Positions 1 to 15,700 are shown, counted from the stretch's first letter. The stretch: DNA of 64,000 nt from Lytechinus variegatus (GCF_018143015.1 NC_054746.1:21032464-21096463), one strand, 5' to 3'. The notes: generated by a model not told the origin, from the sequence alone. Translations and numbers: made by a program.

Positions 1-733
1 TTTACTTTTATGATAGCTTTACCATCTAGTGGTAGCTTCCATGGAATCCTTGTTTGATTGGCTGCTGAGCAAATGGACAGCAAAGTTACCATAATTTTTT
101 AATGCAATGTGGCCCAGATTGGGAAAAAATTACAATCAGCTTACAAGTTCTGGTATATTCTCCATCTCATTCAGAAATGTTGTGAAATTTCCTGCAACGG
201 ACTGTTCTTCAAATGCACTCATGCAAATATGACAAAATATATTATAAAACATTTTTGTGTGTAGTCTTTGAATTTGTGTGTAGTCCTGTATATCCTTCTT
301 ATATTTTTTGTGGGCAGTGCAACTTACTTTTAGGGAGAGTGAAAATTTCTCACCCCATGTACATTCTCAATTGCTTTAAAACAGTTTCTTTGACACAATT
401 ATATGCTAAGAAACCAATTAACCATTAAAACTTCATATTGAAATTGAATGCGATCAAACCTTCAGCTTGGATGATTGATGCAATGGAAAAAATATTTTAG
501 GAGGAATTGGATCTTAATTTTCATCTTTATTTATTATAAAGATTTTAAAAAAGCTTTCTTTTCTTCCATTATGATAGAGGAGTGTGAAAGTTTTATTTAC
601 CTGATCAGTTGTTGGATTGATGTGCCAGTATTAAAAAACTACCATACCCAAATACACTGCTATTTTGAGAACTACTCAAATTATTAATTGGAGAAGTATT
701 TTTGGAATGTCACATATTGTATTTGTTTTTCAG
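1..733. other. Upstream intron of WDR27, no exon seen
   Basis: No exon was recognised before the splice acceptor at 731-733. The protein family predicts that the preceding coding exon (the strand before the GH of the first blade in this window) lies further upstream, so this stretch should be intron. Positions about 20-100 hold one copy of a dispersed repeat containing TGATTGGCTGCTGAGC-like sequence. The remainder is AT-rich with nothing recognisable. Short open frames at 213-428 and 475-687 look like chance. Confidence 0.6.
20..100. repeat. CCAAT-bearing dispersed repeat, copy 1
   Basis: The segment carries GATTGGCTGCTGAGC at about 57-71, flanked by TTCCATGGAA-like and AAGTTACCATAAT-like sequence. 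The same core recurs near 30185, in inverse orientation near 49750, and near 63670. The copies are short, diverged and have inverted-repeat flanks, so a MITE-like family is likely. Confidence 0.5.
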
Positions 734-3700
734 AAAGAGAGGCTTGATACAAGGCTAGAAGGTCACACTGCTCTGGTGACCTGTGCTGAGTTTTGTCCCC
801 ATTCACCGGACACTGTGGTTTCTGCTTCTGAAGATAGAACATTCAAAGTAAGTTGATTTATTAAGAGAATTAAGGGAACTAACCTTAAACTTGTCTAAAG
901 ATTTGGTAAAGGGTCAGTATTGTGAATGGTTTATTTCCAGTTGGTCTAATGCCAATTCGTCTAATTACCAACTTGTCGACTATCATTTGGTCTATCAATT
1001 CGTCCACTATCCACATGGTCTAATTGCCACTTCGTCCACTCATCATTTTGTCTTATAACCAGTTGGTCCTACAGGAATTTCGTCCATAAACCATTTGGTC
1101 TAATTGGATAAGTGTTAATTGAGCAAAATGAATTTATAGAAAATGGGTATTAGACCAACTGGTTATTAGACGAAATGGTCATAGACAAACTGGTGATTAG
1201 ATGAAGTGATTATTGGACTAAATGTTTGTTGTACGAAATGTTGATGGACGAAATGGCATTAGACTGAATGAAAGTAGACCATGTGATAAGTAGACGAATT
1301 GGCAATAGATGAATCTGCAGTTTACCGTGTGAATTATACTAGAGTGTCATCTAAAATCTCAATCTTACAAATGTTTAGTGGCCATTGAAAATATTTTCTA
1401 TGATACATTTCTCTGGAATATGTATATTTTTTTATTAGGTATGGGACATTGCAACGCAGTGCCTCATCTACCAATCCAGTATAATATCAGGTTTGTAATT
1501 TGAAATTGTAAGCTTTGTTATCTGTCCAGTTTTGGCAATGAAAATCAATTATTAGATTTAAAAATAAAAACCCTCTTTGATTAAGAATTGTATATTACCT
1601 CAATTTTTTTTTATTTAATGGTTTTTACATTGCTTGTAAAGCTAGTCCAAACAGTAAATAAAAGGGTTGGTAAAAATTATCATAGAAATCACAAATTGTC
1701 AATTTACAGCTACTGCATAATGATCTCAGTATACATATTACTTCATTTATGCTTCATGAGTGATTCCTTGAATAAAATTTTATTTTGTTGTATTTTGGGT
1801 CATTTTTGTTGCTGTAATTTACATTAAATTGCATAATGCAGTACTTAATAATTCTCATCAATTTCCCACCGAAGCAAATTGCTCTATTTAAGTTTTAGAT
1901 AAGGATGATATATTGAGGATATTACTCTACCTATTAATTTATTTCTCTGATTTTTATAGACTTTAATGTAATACAAAAACCACTAGGTCTCTACAGTCAA
2001 CTTGATAACATTATTCTTCTCATCTTTCTTTCCCCTCAGCTTCTCCATTTATTTCTCTCACCATTGACCCTTACTGCCAGTGTGTAGCATTGGGAACTAC
2101 AGATGGTCAGGTTAGTTCATGCTGTTAATATGCCCAGTTGGTTAAAGGCCCACAAGACCAAAACTTAAGTAACTGATATATGTGATTACCAGTAGCAGTA
2201 CATCAGCACATTCTTACTTTGATATATTGTGCCAATTAAAGCTCTTACCCCTATTTTATCTGGGGCCTCAGATTTTTCAGAACAAGCTTTGGCAGGGCAA
2301 GGGGGCAAGTCTCAGTAGAGTGCTTTAACAAGGGGTGGGTCTCGTAAAAAAATGTGTTTTGGGGATCAAATTGACCAGCTTCCAATTGGTTTATGGTGAA
2401 ATATTTCTATAAACATGGATTTGAAGAATCTTGGAGAATAGAGACAAAACAAGACAATTATGAAAAAATTGTGCAAGCAGGCATTCTGTTTCATTGACTC
2501 TTGGTCAACTGGTTACACTCCAATATTTTCTTGCCAATGTCTTATTGTCTCTTTTTAACTCAATGTAAACAATACCTTCTGTTATATATTCTTTCCATTC
2601 CTTCAATGGAGGTACTTCCCAAATTCTGTTTAAAGCATGTGCATGTACATACATTAACATGGCTGTGCAATACCATTCCTTATTGCATGGTCTACATAAT
2701 GATGTATAAAGATAATAAATCTATTAAATTGTGTTATTCGTGAACAGAGATATATTACACTCATCTTCACTTTGTGTAATATTCTCTAACTTACAAAAAA
2801 AATCTGTTATTTGATTCTGAGCAATCCAATATAATATCGTTATGCTATTGCAGCATAGGGGTATTAAAGCATTAAATTGGCAATTTTAATTATTTCACCA
2901 CCCACCGCCATCCAACCCCTTATCTAAATTCTGAATTAAAATTTGTATTAAATTTATTCTACTTTGTAGGTCAGGATATATGACTTATCAGAAGGAAAGG
3001 GATTCAGATGTCTCCACCATGTTGATATAGCAAAACATATTAGACAACAGAATAGACTCAAGGCAGAACAAAAGACTTCAACTACATCACAAGGTCTGTA
3101 GTGGCTTTTTATTGTGCTGTGTGCAGTCAGTTATTTTCGTAATTTAAGATAATATGATTGTAGTTCATTTCTTATCGAAAATATCTGAAATTACTTATGG
3201 TATATAGGGTATTTAGCTGAGCAAACTTTCTTTATGACACCAGCTTTCATCACTGACATCGAAAATATTGTTGTCTTCAGTTTTCATTTTTTTTTTCTAT
3301 TTGAGATGTAAGAAATTACTTGTGTATATTCAACTTTACCAATATTTTTACCAAATGAAATTGAATACACATAGTAATCCCATTTAGAGTTTTATTTTAG
3401 TTCTAATGTCTGTAAATAAAACATGTTTAATGCCTGGAAATGTGACTTTGAATCCCATCTTAGGCACTTGGTAATATATGAAAACTATTATATTTCCAGG
3501 TCCCGCTACTATCAGTAGCAAACCATCATGGAAGAAACAAGATACAGACCATTCCCTGATCGATGGTGAAGATGATGACGATTCAGTGGAGTGTGGGGAG
3601 AGCATCCTTAATCTCGGGTTCTCCAGCCCAAAAACGGCGCCAAAGGCTGGAACAAAAGAAAAGGGTGATCATTCTAATGTTCCTGCATTCCTCTTACCAG

Positions 3701-6700
3701 ACACCTCTCTTGTAGAGTAAGCACCTCTTGACATTTTATTATATTTCTTCTTTGTGTTGATGAGTATTGAAGATATGCAAAAAGGAAAGTAAATCAAATT
3801 GATTTTAGAAATTAGTGCAAAATCATTTCTCAGAGTTACGTGGAAAAACTCTTGAAAACATTCAACCATGTCTTTTATTATAACAAAAGGGACGTGATGT
3901 CATACGTTTTCTGAGCAACTCAGAAAATTTGAACTTCTAATGTCTATTGTGCATTTTTAAGCTTTGTGTCATAATATTGCATTACAGTATTTGATTGTAA
4001 TAAGATTATGATACAGTAGACAAATTGATGTTCTTTTGATTAAATATTAATTTTGACTGTATTATGGAAACATTTGTATTTGCAATTAAGAGGGGTATAG
4101 TGAGATGACACCAAAAGTGAAATAAAGAGGAAAGAATATGAAGATAGGAAAAGAGAATAAAAAGTTTTAGAATTGAAAATAAAAAAAAAGAGAAAGCATT
4201 GAAAGTTGTTGTGCATCACAATACTATACCAGAAGGAAAGGATGAGAAAAAAATAGAGGTACAGAAGAGGAGTTAATAAACACCAATTTATATTTCTAAA
4301 AATCCTTAGAAATACAGGATAGCACCATTTATTATTATATTTAGATAGTATTGCCAGAATAATATTTGTTTTACTTCTTTGGTTTTGTAGAGAACTCAGT
4401 GATAGTACGTCTCATCTAATGATAGGAACACCAGGTGCCTTAATCCAACTCAATGCTGCTAGCTGTATGGTAGAACAGTATGTTGATTTCCAAGGTAAAT
4501 AGTTTCACTTTGATAGATCATGAGATGTATCCAATAGTGCCCATTAGAATGTTTAAATTGGGGCCCTAGGGTAAAGTCTTTGACTTGATTACCTGCACTA
4601 GTAAGGGGAGGAGACACCCAAAAGTCCAAGTGAGTTGATTCACTCACTGCCTCCAAACATCTAGTAGCCAATGATTATTATGATGAGGAGGAGGATAATG
4701 ATGGGGATGATGATAATGATGATGATGGTAATGATGATGATGGTGATGATGATGATGGTGGTGGTGGTGATGATAATCATGATGATGGTGATGATAATCA
4801 TGATGATGGTGATGATGATGATGATGAGGGTGATGACCATGAGGATGATGATGATTGTGGTGATGATAATGATGAATATGATGACTCTAATGATGATCTT
4901 AAAGGTGATCAAGAGGATGATGTTGATGGTTTTCATGATGACGATGATGAATGTGATGACATTTTCTAATCCAGATATATGAGCAGAGTCTGTATTAACT
5001 GATTTTTTTTAACTAAAACATTTCTTTTTTTTTATTATTTTTTTGGTAGGACCAGTGCAATCAGAGGAAAACATAGATCAGGAGGATGTAGTTTTAGGAG
5101 TAGCAGGGAATTATTCATTTTCATCAAGTCTTCAGCCATCTCAGGTAATGGCTAGCACTTGTGCAGAAATGAAATGCTTGACAAATCAGGACCATGTTTC
5201 TGAAAATTTATCATTAGTAGTAACAGTGCACTTGCTATTGTGAACTACTGGAAGTTTTTCATTTGATGTATTTAAAACATATTTATCATTTTAAAAATGT
5301 GGTTCTTATTCACTCTATTTCATCTCTAAACCCCATATTCTGAACTATGGTCTAACTCTGTACTAAAACTTTTTTGGGAACATGATATGTCAAATTTTGT
5401 GTACATTGTATGATGTCTTCTGTTCACTTTGTACTTTCCCCATGCTTAAATGGTGACTATTTTAGTTATTATTTTTATAAAGCTTTGAAAGAATTGAGCA
5501 CAAAATGTACTGATAAATTGAACCTCTACCTCTAGAGATTAGTGTCCTAATTGGCTATCGTTTTAAAAAATGAACCATATTTATAGATCAGAGATTAGAT
5601 AAAACCTAAGTTCACAATACAGGTATAAGAGTCTAAATTTACTGAAATGATTAAACATGTCAATATCCTAGGTGAACAATTTATTCCCTGCGGGGTGTTT
5701 TCATCATCAATTGTTTAACTTGTTCAAACTTGATTTAGGCTGAGTTTTCATAATATAAATCTGTTGAAATGATTAATAAATAAATACCATCATATATTCT
5801 CTAACCAGGTAACATGTCTGATTGGTAGTCTCTTCCACAACTCTGTACATACCCTGACAATCAGATGTGATGTCAGTAGGAAACCAGAATCAGACCCAGT
5901 CAACAAGCTCTCTCAGATGATGGGTAAATCCTTGGATATCAATGCTACAGAGTCAGATGGAAGCAGCGCTAAAGTCTCTGTTGTTCCCAAGTAAGTTGTT
6001 TTGAATGGTTAATAGCAAAATTTGTCATTTTTGTTGAATTTGAAATGATGCAAAATTTATGGTAGTGTTAACATGGATTAGTCCACACTATATTTTTATT
6101 TTTTATTTATTTTTTTTTTCATAGCACATAGATTATTATGCTTGTTTATACACGTTTGCACATACATGTAGATCTTACTTTCCATGGACTTGGGGCGCAC
6201 AGGGCTTCTAAAAACAATTTACGGGAAAATGCACCTTGTATTAAATGGTGGTGACCTTTTACTTGTTTTCTTGCCACAACTATATTTTATAAAACGTGGC
6301 AAACCCCACTCATCCCCCGGGCCTTGTAGATCCTGCATCTGCCACTGGTCTTTGTATAATTTTACTTTTTTTTTCTTCCAGTGTACCCCTTGCTGAGAAA
6401 TCATTCCTGCGTTCCGAGCTAGTGCCCAAGTCAAGCAAACAGACAGCTGCTGGGTCTACAACTAAGAGATCTAAATCAGCTGGAACCAAGAATACAAAGA
6501 CCAAAGATCAGCCTTTGACCTTCAAGACTAAAGTGCGTTCATCAGGGTACACAGAAATTTCTAGGTAACTGATGTGAATAATAGAATTTTGGCACCTTAT
6601 GAAATATGTGTCTTTTTGCTTGAATCCCGCTCAGTATCTCTTATAACAGCTTTCCTACATTCTTCATTAAATGGAAATGATAAGCAAGAAAAGCGCACCA

Positions 6701-9700
6701 ACTAATGATGAAGATTTGAGGATGCCTTGAGAAAGATGCAGCTCTTATTTTGTTAATGTGCATTATTATTTGTGTTATCTTTATACCATGAATGTTTGAT
6801 GTTAAAAAGGAAAGTTGTTTGATTTTGACTTGTAATATCAAATTTTGATATGCCTAGATACATCCTTTTTTTTATTTTTCTCTCTCTCTCTTCCCCCTGT
6901 CTGTTTTTCAGTCAATCTCTCACAATTCTTGTATTTTCTTCTCCTATATCCTTTCCTCTCTCCGGCAAAGTAACTCTTTTGTTAAATTCAGGTGTATTTT
7001 GTTTCCATATTTCAATAGAATTGTCTTGTCAAAAAATTATCCTGATTATTTGTCATGTGTCAAAAATTATATAGCCTTTTGAAGACTATCATAGTACTAT
7101 ACTGAATTATATAAGGCTTCAAATAATCTATTGCCACATGTTTTACTTTCAAGAATACTAATATTTATGTGACATTTTTCTTCAGGACCAAGATGTTTAC
7201 TCCCCAAACTAAGCAGACATCCACTAAGAAGGCAAGCAGCTCAATGCAGAAATCCTCCTCTGCTCCAGGAATGAGGTAGATGCACATTTACTATAAGCGA
7301 TATATTCAGTATCACTTACCAGTATAAATAATGGAATGTAAAATCATAATAAGCAAGAAATTGGCAGTTAACACCATATAAAAGACCTGAAGGCTGTAGA
7401 GATCAGGTGTCATGCACTTTTGAGGAAGTGAAGCTTCATATGATTTTTTTCCTATTGAAATATCTTGTGTTTTATTAGAGTAAATTACTAAAACTGTTCA
7501 AGAGGATGTTACACTTTTGAAAGAAAACCTATAATTTGGAGAAAACTTGTCAATGAAGAAAATATTCATTTATGTCGTCGGTTATGATTTAATGGATTTG
7601 GCAGGTGGGGTCGCAGGTAAATGTATGATGTGTTGAGTCATCATTAATATTTTTTATTTATTTATGGAATTTTTATGTAGGACTCTTTCTTGAGTTTCTT
7701 CAATACCTATTTCAGTTTGTGTTTCTATTTTGTATTCATTTTTTTATTTTATTCAGGTCATTATTAAAAGAGTATCCCAATGATTCTGAGCCCCCTGAGA
7801 CTCTGAAAACCAAGCTGGTCTTGAGTGAACGAGGATCTCCAATCAATGCAATCAGTTTCTCTGGTAAGTGTTGGGTTAAAGAATTTAGTGTCGTATTTCA
7901 TGTGAAATTTTTTTCCTATTTGAGCAATGGCATTGTTACTTTCGGCCCTGATGATTATTGAAATGAATTACATTTGTCTCATATCTTCAAATTGACTTAT
8001 TGATGTTTATGGAAAGATTCCTGATTATAATTGTACAACTTTTTTTACAATATTGTTCGATTTCAGATATATTGTAGATCTCTGCCCCACTCTGGCAGTG
8101 GAAATAAGATCAATAAATTTTACATGTATCCTCTTCAAACTGCCGGTAGTCATCAGCAATCCCGTCCAGAAAATGACCTCCGTCAGGAGCAAGATTTTAA
8201 TAGAAAAAAAATCCATTTTGGATATGATGCCCGTATTTATCAGATCAAAACATGGCCCATTCAAGCCATCTTTAGGAAATTACATAATGTCTGTTTTATC
8301 ATTTCCATGGTTCGTATTTGTATCAATGTGAATTCATATCATGATAAAACTTAACATAGATCCTGTTTCATACAGCTGTTTGCAGAGATTAGCAACTGGT
8401 TTATGAAATGCCGAAATGGCCAGAGCTCAAACATTTGACAATTTATACATAAATTTAACCATTTAATTTCTATTTTGCCAAAAATTATATGCTCTTATAA
8501 ATGTGTGTTGAAAGTAATACTGCCAATCTAAATCTACATATTGTAACTTTTTAAATGAAGTTCATTGAAGTTCAAACCTTCTTGGTTTGCCAATAATCAT
8601 TATAAATTTACTTGTCAAAAGCTCTGTGAAATAACCAAAATGAATGAAGAATCCAAACTGGTTTAGATTTAATTAATTTAAGTACATGTTTTATTTTTCA
8701 CATGATAAGGAATTTCAACTCTATTCTTGAACTGTTTAATTGTTTTTGAACCATTATTTAAAGATGATGGTCAGAGTCTAGCCTGTGCAATGGCGGACAA
8801 ATCAGCTCAGATTCTGAAGATGCCCCTTACTGGCAAAGGAACTGCATTCTCAGGTATGTAATAGCATATGTTTGTAATTCAGGGGCCAGTTACAGAAATA
8901 GCAATCAAATGCAACTCCACAAATCAATTGTAACTTTCTTAACAACCAATCAGAAGCAAGCATATGGGACTTGTGCATAATTTTATGAGTTTCACCAAAG
9001 GCGATTCTTTCATCAAAAGGCCCCAGATATTGTTCTGTTGAGAATGCTGGTTCACCATGTGGTCAGTCCTGAAAATGACTCTTTGTAAAAAGATATAAAA
9101 TATGGAATAATTGAGAGGGGAAGAAATTATCATTATTAGAGAGAGTATAGTATCTTTCCATGAAATTGTATTTTTAAACTGAAAAAGAATGTGCATGAGA
9201 AAAAAAAGGAAATATATGAGATTAGAAAAGTCCTTATCAGTGTTGCATAGAAGATGAGGTGGGACTGTTTAAGTAGGTGCAGCAATGATAAGATGAGAAG
9301 GCTTGACATCCCTTGTAAGTTTGTCAGTTTTTAAGACCACATTGTGAACTTCAAACCTTGACGTTATTCCTTCTACCATAAACATACTCAAAGGTCTGAA
9401 AAATACAATATATTTGATGATCTTAGAAATATGTTTTGTTAAACCTATTATTTTGTGTGTTGTCATATATTTCAAATTTACCAGAGAATTGTACAATTGT
9501 ATTCCTGTTAGGTAATTGAAACAAATCCACATGAGACTCCCCCCCCCCCGAAAAAAACAGTTCATAGCGTTTGCATTATTGATAGTTAAATAAAGAGTAT
9601 CATAATAATTTTCATGTTTGTTTGTTCTTTTTTGTATTATTTGTATCTCATTTTTCTTTATCAAGCAAGCCTAGGTTTTGATGATAGACTTGAGTTTACT

Positions 9701-12700
9701 AGTTGTTTCTGTTTTACCTATCATAAATTATGTTTTAAAGAATTTGTTGTGTAATTAATCATCATGTTTTATTTGTTATTTAATAGTGGAATATACATTT
9801 GCAGACATTACATGGGATAGTCATAATACATAATATAGTTGTCACAAGGTCAGTTGTAACTAAAGCTCTTTAAAATCGCAATATGTAGAAAAAACATATA
9901 ATAATACTAGATGCAACCTTATTTAAATGTCACTTTCTCTTCCAGGTCATAACGGTGTATTAAACAGTGCAAGATGGAGTCATGATAACCAATGGTTATT
10001 AACTACATCAGATGATAAGACAGCTCGGGTATGGACCAGAGGGCTGGCGGATCCTGTCATGACCTTTGACCGGGTCAATAACAACTTTGGTTCAGACAAA
10101 GAGAAACCCACCATTGGTGACAAAGTAAGAAAGATCATTGGACATTTGTGATTTATATCACTGTATCAACACCATTACAATGTATTCTTAAGGATACATT
10201 TTTATGGGTTTGCATTATCGTGATTGCTAGCAATCAGAAATGGAATATGATAAGAAACAGAAAATGTAACCTGAAAAGTTATACTATTTCCAGTGCAATA
10301 TGTGGTGCTGTTCCTGAATTAAAACCATCCCAGTTAAGTTGTTTGATCATTTCACTCAAAATTGGCAATGTAATAAATACCACAAAATCACTTTGTTAAT
10401 GCAATTTGGCAACTTTTCTTTAGAATTTTGCTATTGTCATACATTTTGAATGATACAACCATAGTTATTTTTTTTCAATGTTATCAACTAGAGAAGCAAA
10501 TGCAGATTAAACGTGACCTTATGAAAGCTGTTTACACCTATGAAAAGATACCAGGAATTTATCTTATTTATATTTTTGTTCTTTATATGACTGAATGATG
10601 CTACTGGTTTAATCACAACTGGATTTTTCAGAAAAGGTCCTAGTTTACTTTAATGCACCTTTTTCTTTTACAAAACTTTCATTATTTTCATTCCCTTTGT
10701 ATCAATTCCTATTTTCAGTATTTTACATCAAAATGATTTTATTAAGGAATTAACCTACTTGTTCTTATTTTTGTATTTGGTGATGCAGAGCAATCCACTC
10801 TTTGAAAGAGAAATCAAGCTTGGTCAGTTCTATTATGTGGATCGGTTTGTATTGTTGATGTCTTCTAGTTCACTCTTCATGTATAAATATCATCTGGATA
10901 CCAAGGTGGATGACATTAAAAGGTAGAGGATATTAAACCACTGGATTTAATTCTTGATATTTTAAGACAAATCCACTTTTCTATAAGACACATTTCTGTA
11001 CTACAGCATGAAAAGTAAAGGGGCACAAAAATCTCCATATCAATGAGATGAGCATTAATTGAGGCCAGTCAAAAAGGCATTCACACTGACATGGTCCTTG
11101 TTGGCCTTGGTTTAATTCAAGCCCTGAAACCAAAACAAGCAGAGTATTTTGTAGGAATTAAAATTATTGTGGGGAACAATGCCATGGTGTGTCAGATAGG
11201 TGTTTATTGTCTTTTTATAGGATTTAGATCATTGTTTTCCAAAAAAAATCACAGCCAATCTCCTGATTTTTACTTGTTTTCTTTTCAAGAAAATCAACAT
11301 CATCATGAAACTCTCTTTTATTACTGTCAAAATTTAATGTTTAACATAAGTGTATTTAAATTCATATTCATATTTCTTTCTATCAGGTATCAAACTAATT
11401 CCCGCTACAAGCTTGTGAAGCAGTTCCAGCTGGGAAAAGCCCAGCAGATCACTGCCATGTCAGCTATAAATACCTTCAATTCTTGTATCCTTTGTAAACA
11501 TTTTACATGTATAGAACAAAATTAACCAAATTATTTCATTAAATGACTTTGACAATAAAAAAATTGAATCATGCAGATGTAGTTGAATGTTAATAATACT
11601 ATTAGCACATTTTCAGTACTAAGTATTTTATTTGCCGTAATTAAAATGTGATAATTATAAACAATTATGAACATTCTTTATTTGTCAGAATAAGTGGTAC
11701 ATCATTTATCCAGTCATCTCTAAAGTAGGATGTGAATATGTATAATCCAATAATAATAGAAAAAGTTACATTTATATACCGCTTATTACACTTTGTTTCT
11801 CAGCGCTTTACATTGCAATTATTATAACCCTAGTCATCGGATCCTGGTATGCCCGCATACAATGTATGCACTTTCTCCACTCCCTTGAGAGCATTCCAAC
11901 AAGAGTTCCAATACTCCATTGCGAGGCATACTACATAGATTTTCGTATCATACCGGGTACCCTTTTAACACCTGGATGGAGAGTGGCAAACTGGATTAAC
12001 GCCTTGCCAAAAAGACACTAGGCCACGATGGGCTTCGAACACACGACCCTCTGATTGGAAGACAAGAGTCTGAACTGCTAAACCATGACGCTTCCACACA
12101 GTGTTTTAGTGTTGTAGATTAGGTTAATTTTTTTTTCATCATATCAAAATTCTGGCATTATAAAATTGTACATACAGCCGCCATGTACACATTATAAAAA
12201 TATATTTTAAAAAGATTGGTTAGATTATATTTACAGGTGGAGCTCTACCATGTAATAATTGATAAGATTGTGCATAAGATATCATCTATGCATTAGTACT
12301 TAATCATATTTTTTTGCTGTGATACTATCCCTTAACCTTATTCTTTACCATCAGACATTGTATTGTGTGCTGGTTCTGATAAATCAATTGAAGCCTTGGA
12401 TATGAATGTAGGAATGACTGCTACACATATCCCTGATGTTCAGAGTAGAGCTGTACATGTGATAGCACAGAATCAGGTATGAGGACCGTTAAAGTTTCTG
12501 TTGTATATTGTATGAGTAATCTCCAATAAAGGTGTGTCAATTCTTTATAGTAACATGCAATTTAAGAATTTAAGAAAGGGTGCTTTTCAATTCCATCCTG
12601 TTATGTGTCCTTGCCACAACATGTAATATCCATCAGTCCTGGGCCCGTTTCATAAAACTGTTCGTAAGTTAAGAGCGACTTTAAGAACAACCGGTGATCA

Positions 12701-15700
12701 TTTCGTGTGGTAAATGATATATTCATTGGCAATGGTTAAGCACGTAAGAAAGGATCACCAGTCATTCTTAAAGTCGCTCTTAACTTACGAACAGTTTTAT
12801 GAAACGGGCCCAGGACTGATGAACAGCTTTATGAAGAGGCCCCCAGGTGTAGTGGGACATCAGGCTGATAGAATGTTCATCTGACTTTTATAAATAATCT
12901 CAGATTTTCTTGAAGCCTGACTAAAGCAGTGGTAAAGGATTAGTAAAGTGAATTACACTCGAACATTCTAATCATACATAAGTAACTAAGCCATTCAATC
13001 TTTTTTTAACCTTTAAATTCAAATTTGGCATCAAAAGTGATGCTTTTTTGTGTTTATTTGAAAAAGGGTTCTTTGAGCTACTATCAAATTATCAATCGTC
13101 AATTTGTCATGACTTGAGCAATTTTTTAATCAAAGTCAGAATGGAGATAAATGATGGTTAGACATTTGAAAGGGGTTTATCCCCCTTTCTTTTCCCCTTC
13201 CACAGGGTTATTTATTTTCAAAAAGCATAATTACATTGTATAAACATTTACAATTTTTTCAGACAAACAGTAAATAAACATGGTATATACATAATTCCTA
13301 ATACATAGACATATAGTCAAACTGACTTATTATACAATCAATAAGTTGTCACAGCCAAAGCAAATTTGGCAAGAAAAATAAGAGACTGATACATATATCT
13401 AAGAAATAAACATTGGTAATAATTATGTTTGTTAAGGTGACAGATTGCTAGCTTGTTCGAAAAAGTTTCTGAAACAAAACTATTTCTTTCTGAACTTATT
13501 TGCTCAGAAATTTGATTCATATATATATTTTTCCATTTCATAATAAAGTTTTTAAGCCGATATAATTTTGTGGTAAAGGAACGTTACTCTTTTCTCAATT
13601 TTGTTGAATATATCTCCTTTCATACGATCATCATGATACGGTTAAGAGCATTATTATTTGTACCACAAATCCAAACAATTTGTTTTCATTCGTTAATACC
13701 ATCACCTCTTGAGTATTTTGAAATATCCTGATAGCTTGCTCTAGGATTATTCATATGTAAATAATTATGGATATCTAAAATCTGGTCCTGAACAAGGTTC
13801 CAATCTCCACAAATAATCACATGTGGATTTTCAAAATCAATGATGATCTGTTGTAAGATAATGTAAAATTCTGGACTATCAGTATTTGGGCCGTATAAAG
13901 AAACCAATGTAATATCATACTCATATAGTGTCAAGTCTAAGGCTATTAAATTTCTGTTATTGTCCTGTTCTACTTAACGGGACACTTGCATTTATGTTTT
14001 AATGTACTTAAGGGACTATGATGTTTAGGCTCTATTCTACAACCTTTCTCCTACTTTTCAAGAATTACATCAATTCCAACCACACAGATCCTTGTAGATT
14101 GATTTTCTTCTTTTCTCAGCCTGTAGGCATACTTTTCCAATTCGAAACGATGCTGTTTCAGTAGTGGTGGCAGGTCAACTACTATCCTGAAGTTGAGTCT
14201 ATTCTGAGCCTCACCATGGTTTTCTCTGGCAGTGTTAACTTGCTGACGTTGCTTTTGTTGATACTGCTGCAATACCAGGTCTCTGTCTTACATGGATCCA
14301 AGTTTAACAACTAGGGGGTTGGGTCCTCATCGCTCTCCCTGGCCGATGATTTTATGTGGTAAACGATGAGTGTTAAGGAAGGGCATATTGCTTGCAATCT
14401 GTCTGGATATTCCCAAGCTTTTGATCAGTTTTCAAACCCTTTTCTGTGAATTCTCTCCTGCTTCCTTCTGTACTCCATATATAAGCAAATTCTGTTTCCT
14501 GTTATGGATTTCCATAGTCAAGATTGCCTCTTTTAAGTTCCTTTTCAACCTTCAATCTTTCCTTCTCAAGTTCAAGGATGTTTTTTTCGATTTCACTTAT
14601 CTTCGCTGACGAGTCTACCGTTTCAGCCCTGAGATCCTCTAGTGCACTGTTAAGTTCATTTATGTCTTTTTTTATGGTGGCCACGTTGGCACTAAGAGCG
14701 TCAAATCTCCCAACAATGGTATTAGTTAGTTCCGCCATATCAGCTTTCGTCACCGCCTCACATCCATTACTACTTGTCGGCATTATAGTTTATTTATCCT
14801 TAGAATCCTGTTTTTTCCTAAAAAATATGGTTTCCTTCTTGACGATATATGACTACTTTCTTTTTTCATAATATTTTGTAGATTTTCATTGTCTATAAAA
14901 CCATGGAATCGTATGACGTCATTTAAAAGGTTGATTATATTATGCTATTACCAGTCAGCAACATTTAGCTAGTCTATCTCTCCCTGGCAAGAATAGATCC
15001 AAATAAAATTTGTCTATTTGTTTGCTTCTGTTAAGAAAAAGTGAAAGATATTGAATATGAAATACATAATAAGTGGATGGTGTTAATGAGGAAGTTTATA
15101 AAAAATATAAAAAAATAGCATGTACACGCTGGATTGGTCAGGTGTACCAGACCACTCAGGTATGGCACCCCAGTCAGTTATGATACTAATATGTACCAGA
15201 TGTTCCTTTATATTTGTCTCCCTCTAGGGGTCAATATATGCCAGTCATCAATCCAGTAGCTATGATCTCTTTGCAACATCCGCAGTCACAGATGGAATCA
15301 AAGTATGGGATCTAAGGTCAAATAAGTAAGATATTCATTTACTTTTCAGATTTTCCAATCCATACTACAAAGAATGATATTTTCATTAAAATTTCATTTC
15401 ATTTGAATATACAACTGTGAACATATGAATAATGGGAGCAAGGGCTGTCATGGAAATTATTCTTTTTATAATTAAGTTCTTCATTTATGAAAATGGTATG
15501 ACAAACACAAAAATGTTCATGAAGTTGATCATCTTGCAAAACTTGCTTAATAAATATATGTCTTTGAAAGTGTTTTGCAAAGTTAGATTCCAAAAATGAA
15601 TTGATGGATTATAAAGGTTAATAAACAAACAAATTCATTAAATAATATATTGGTTGAAAAATGTTATTGCTGAAAAATAGGTTAATTAATGAATTATGCA

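Noticed and set aside
4661-4982. Open frames of 91 and 103 codons on both strands
   Set aside because: Translation of the ATG trinucleotide repeat, inside a WDR27 intron.
8879-9029. Possible GGGGCC-ended MITE in a WDR27 intron
   Set aside because: Only the outermost 6-7 bases pair. The arms do not.
9269-9664. 131-codon - strand frame
   Set aside because: Lies in a WDR27 intron, antisense, AT-rich composition, no domain or splice context.
12000-12105. Possible tRNA gene on the - strand
   Set aside because: A and B boxes are present but the cloverleaf arms do not pair well, and a SINE body and tail follow.
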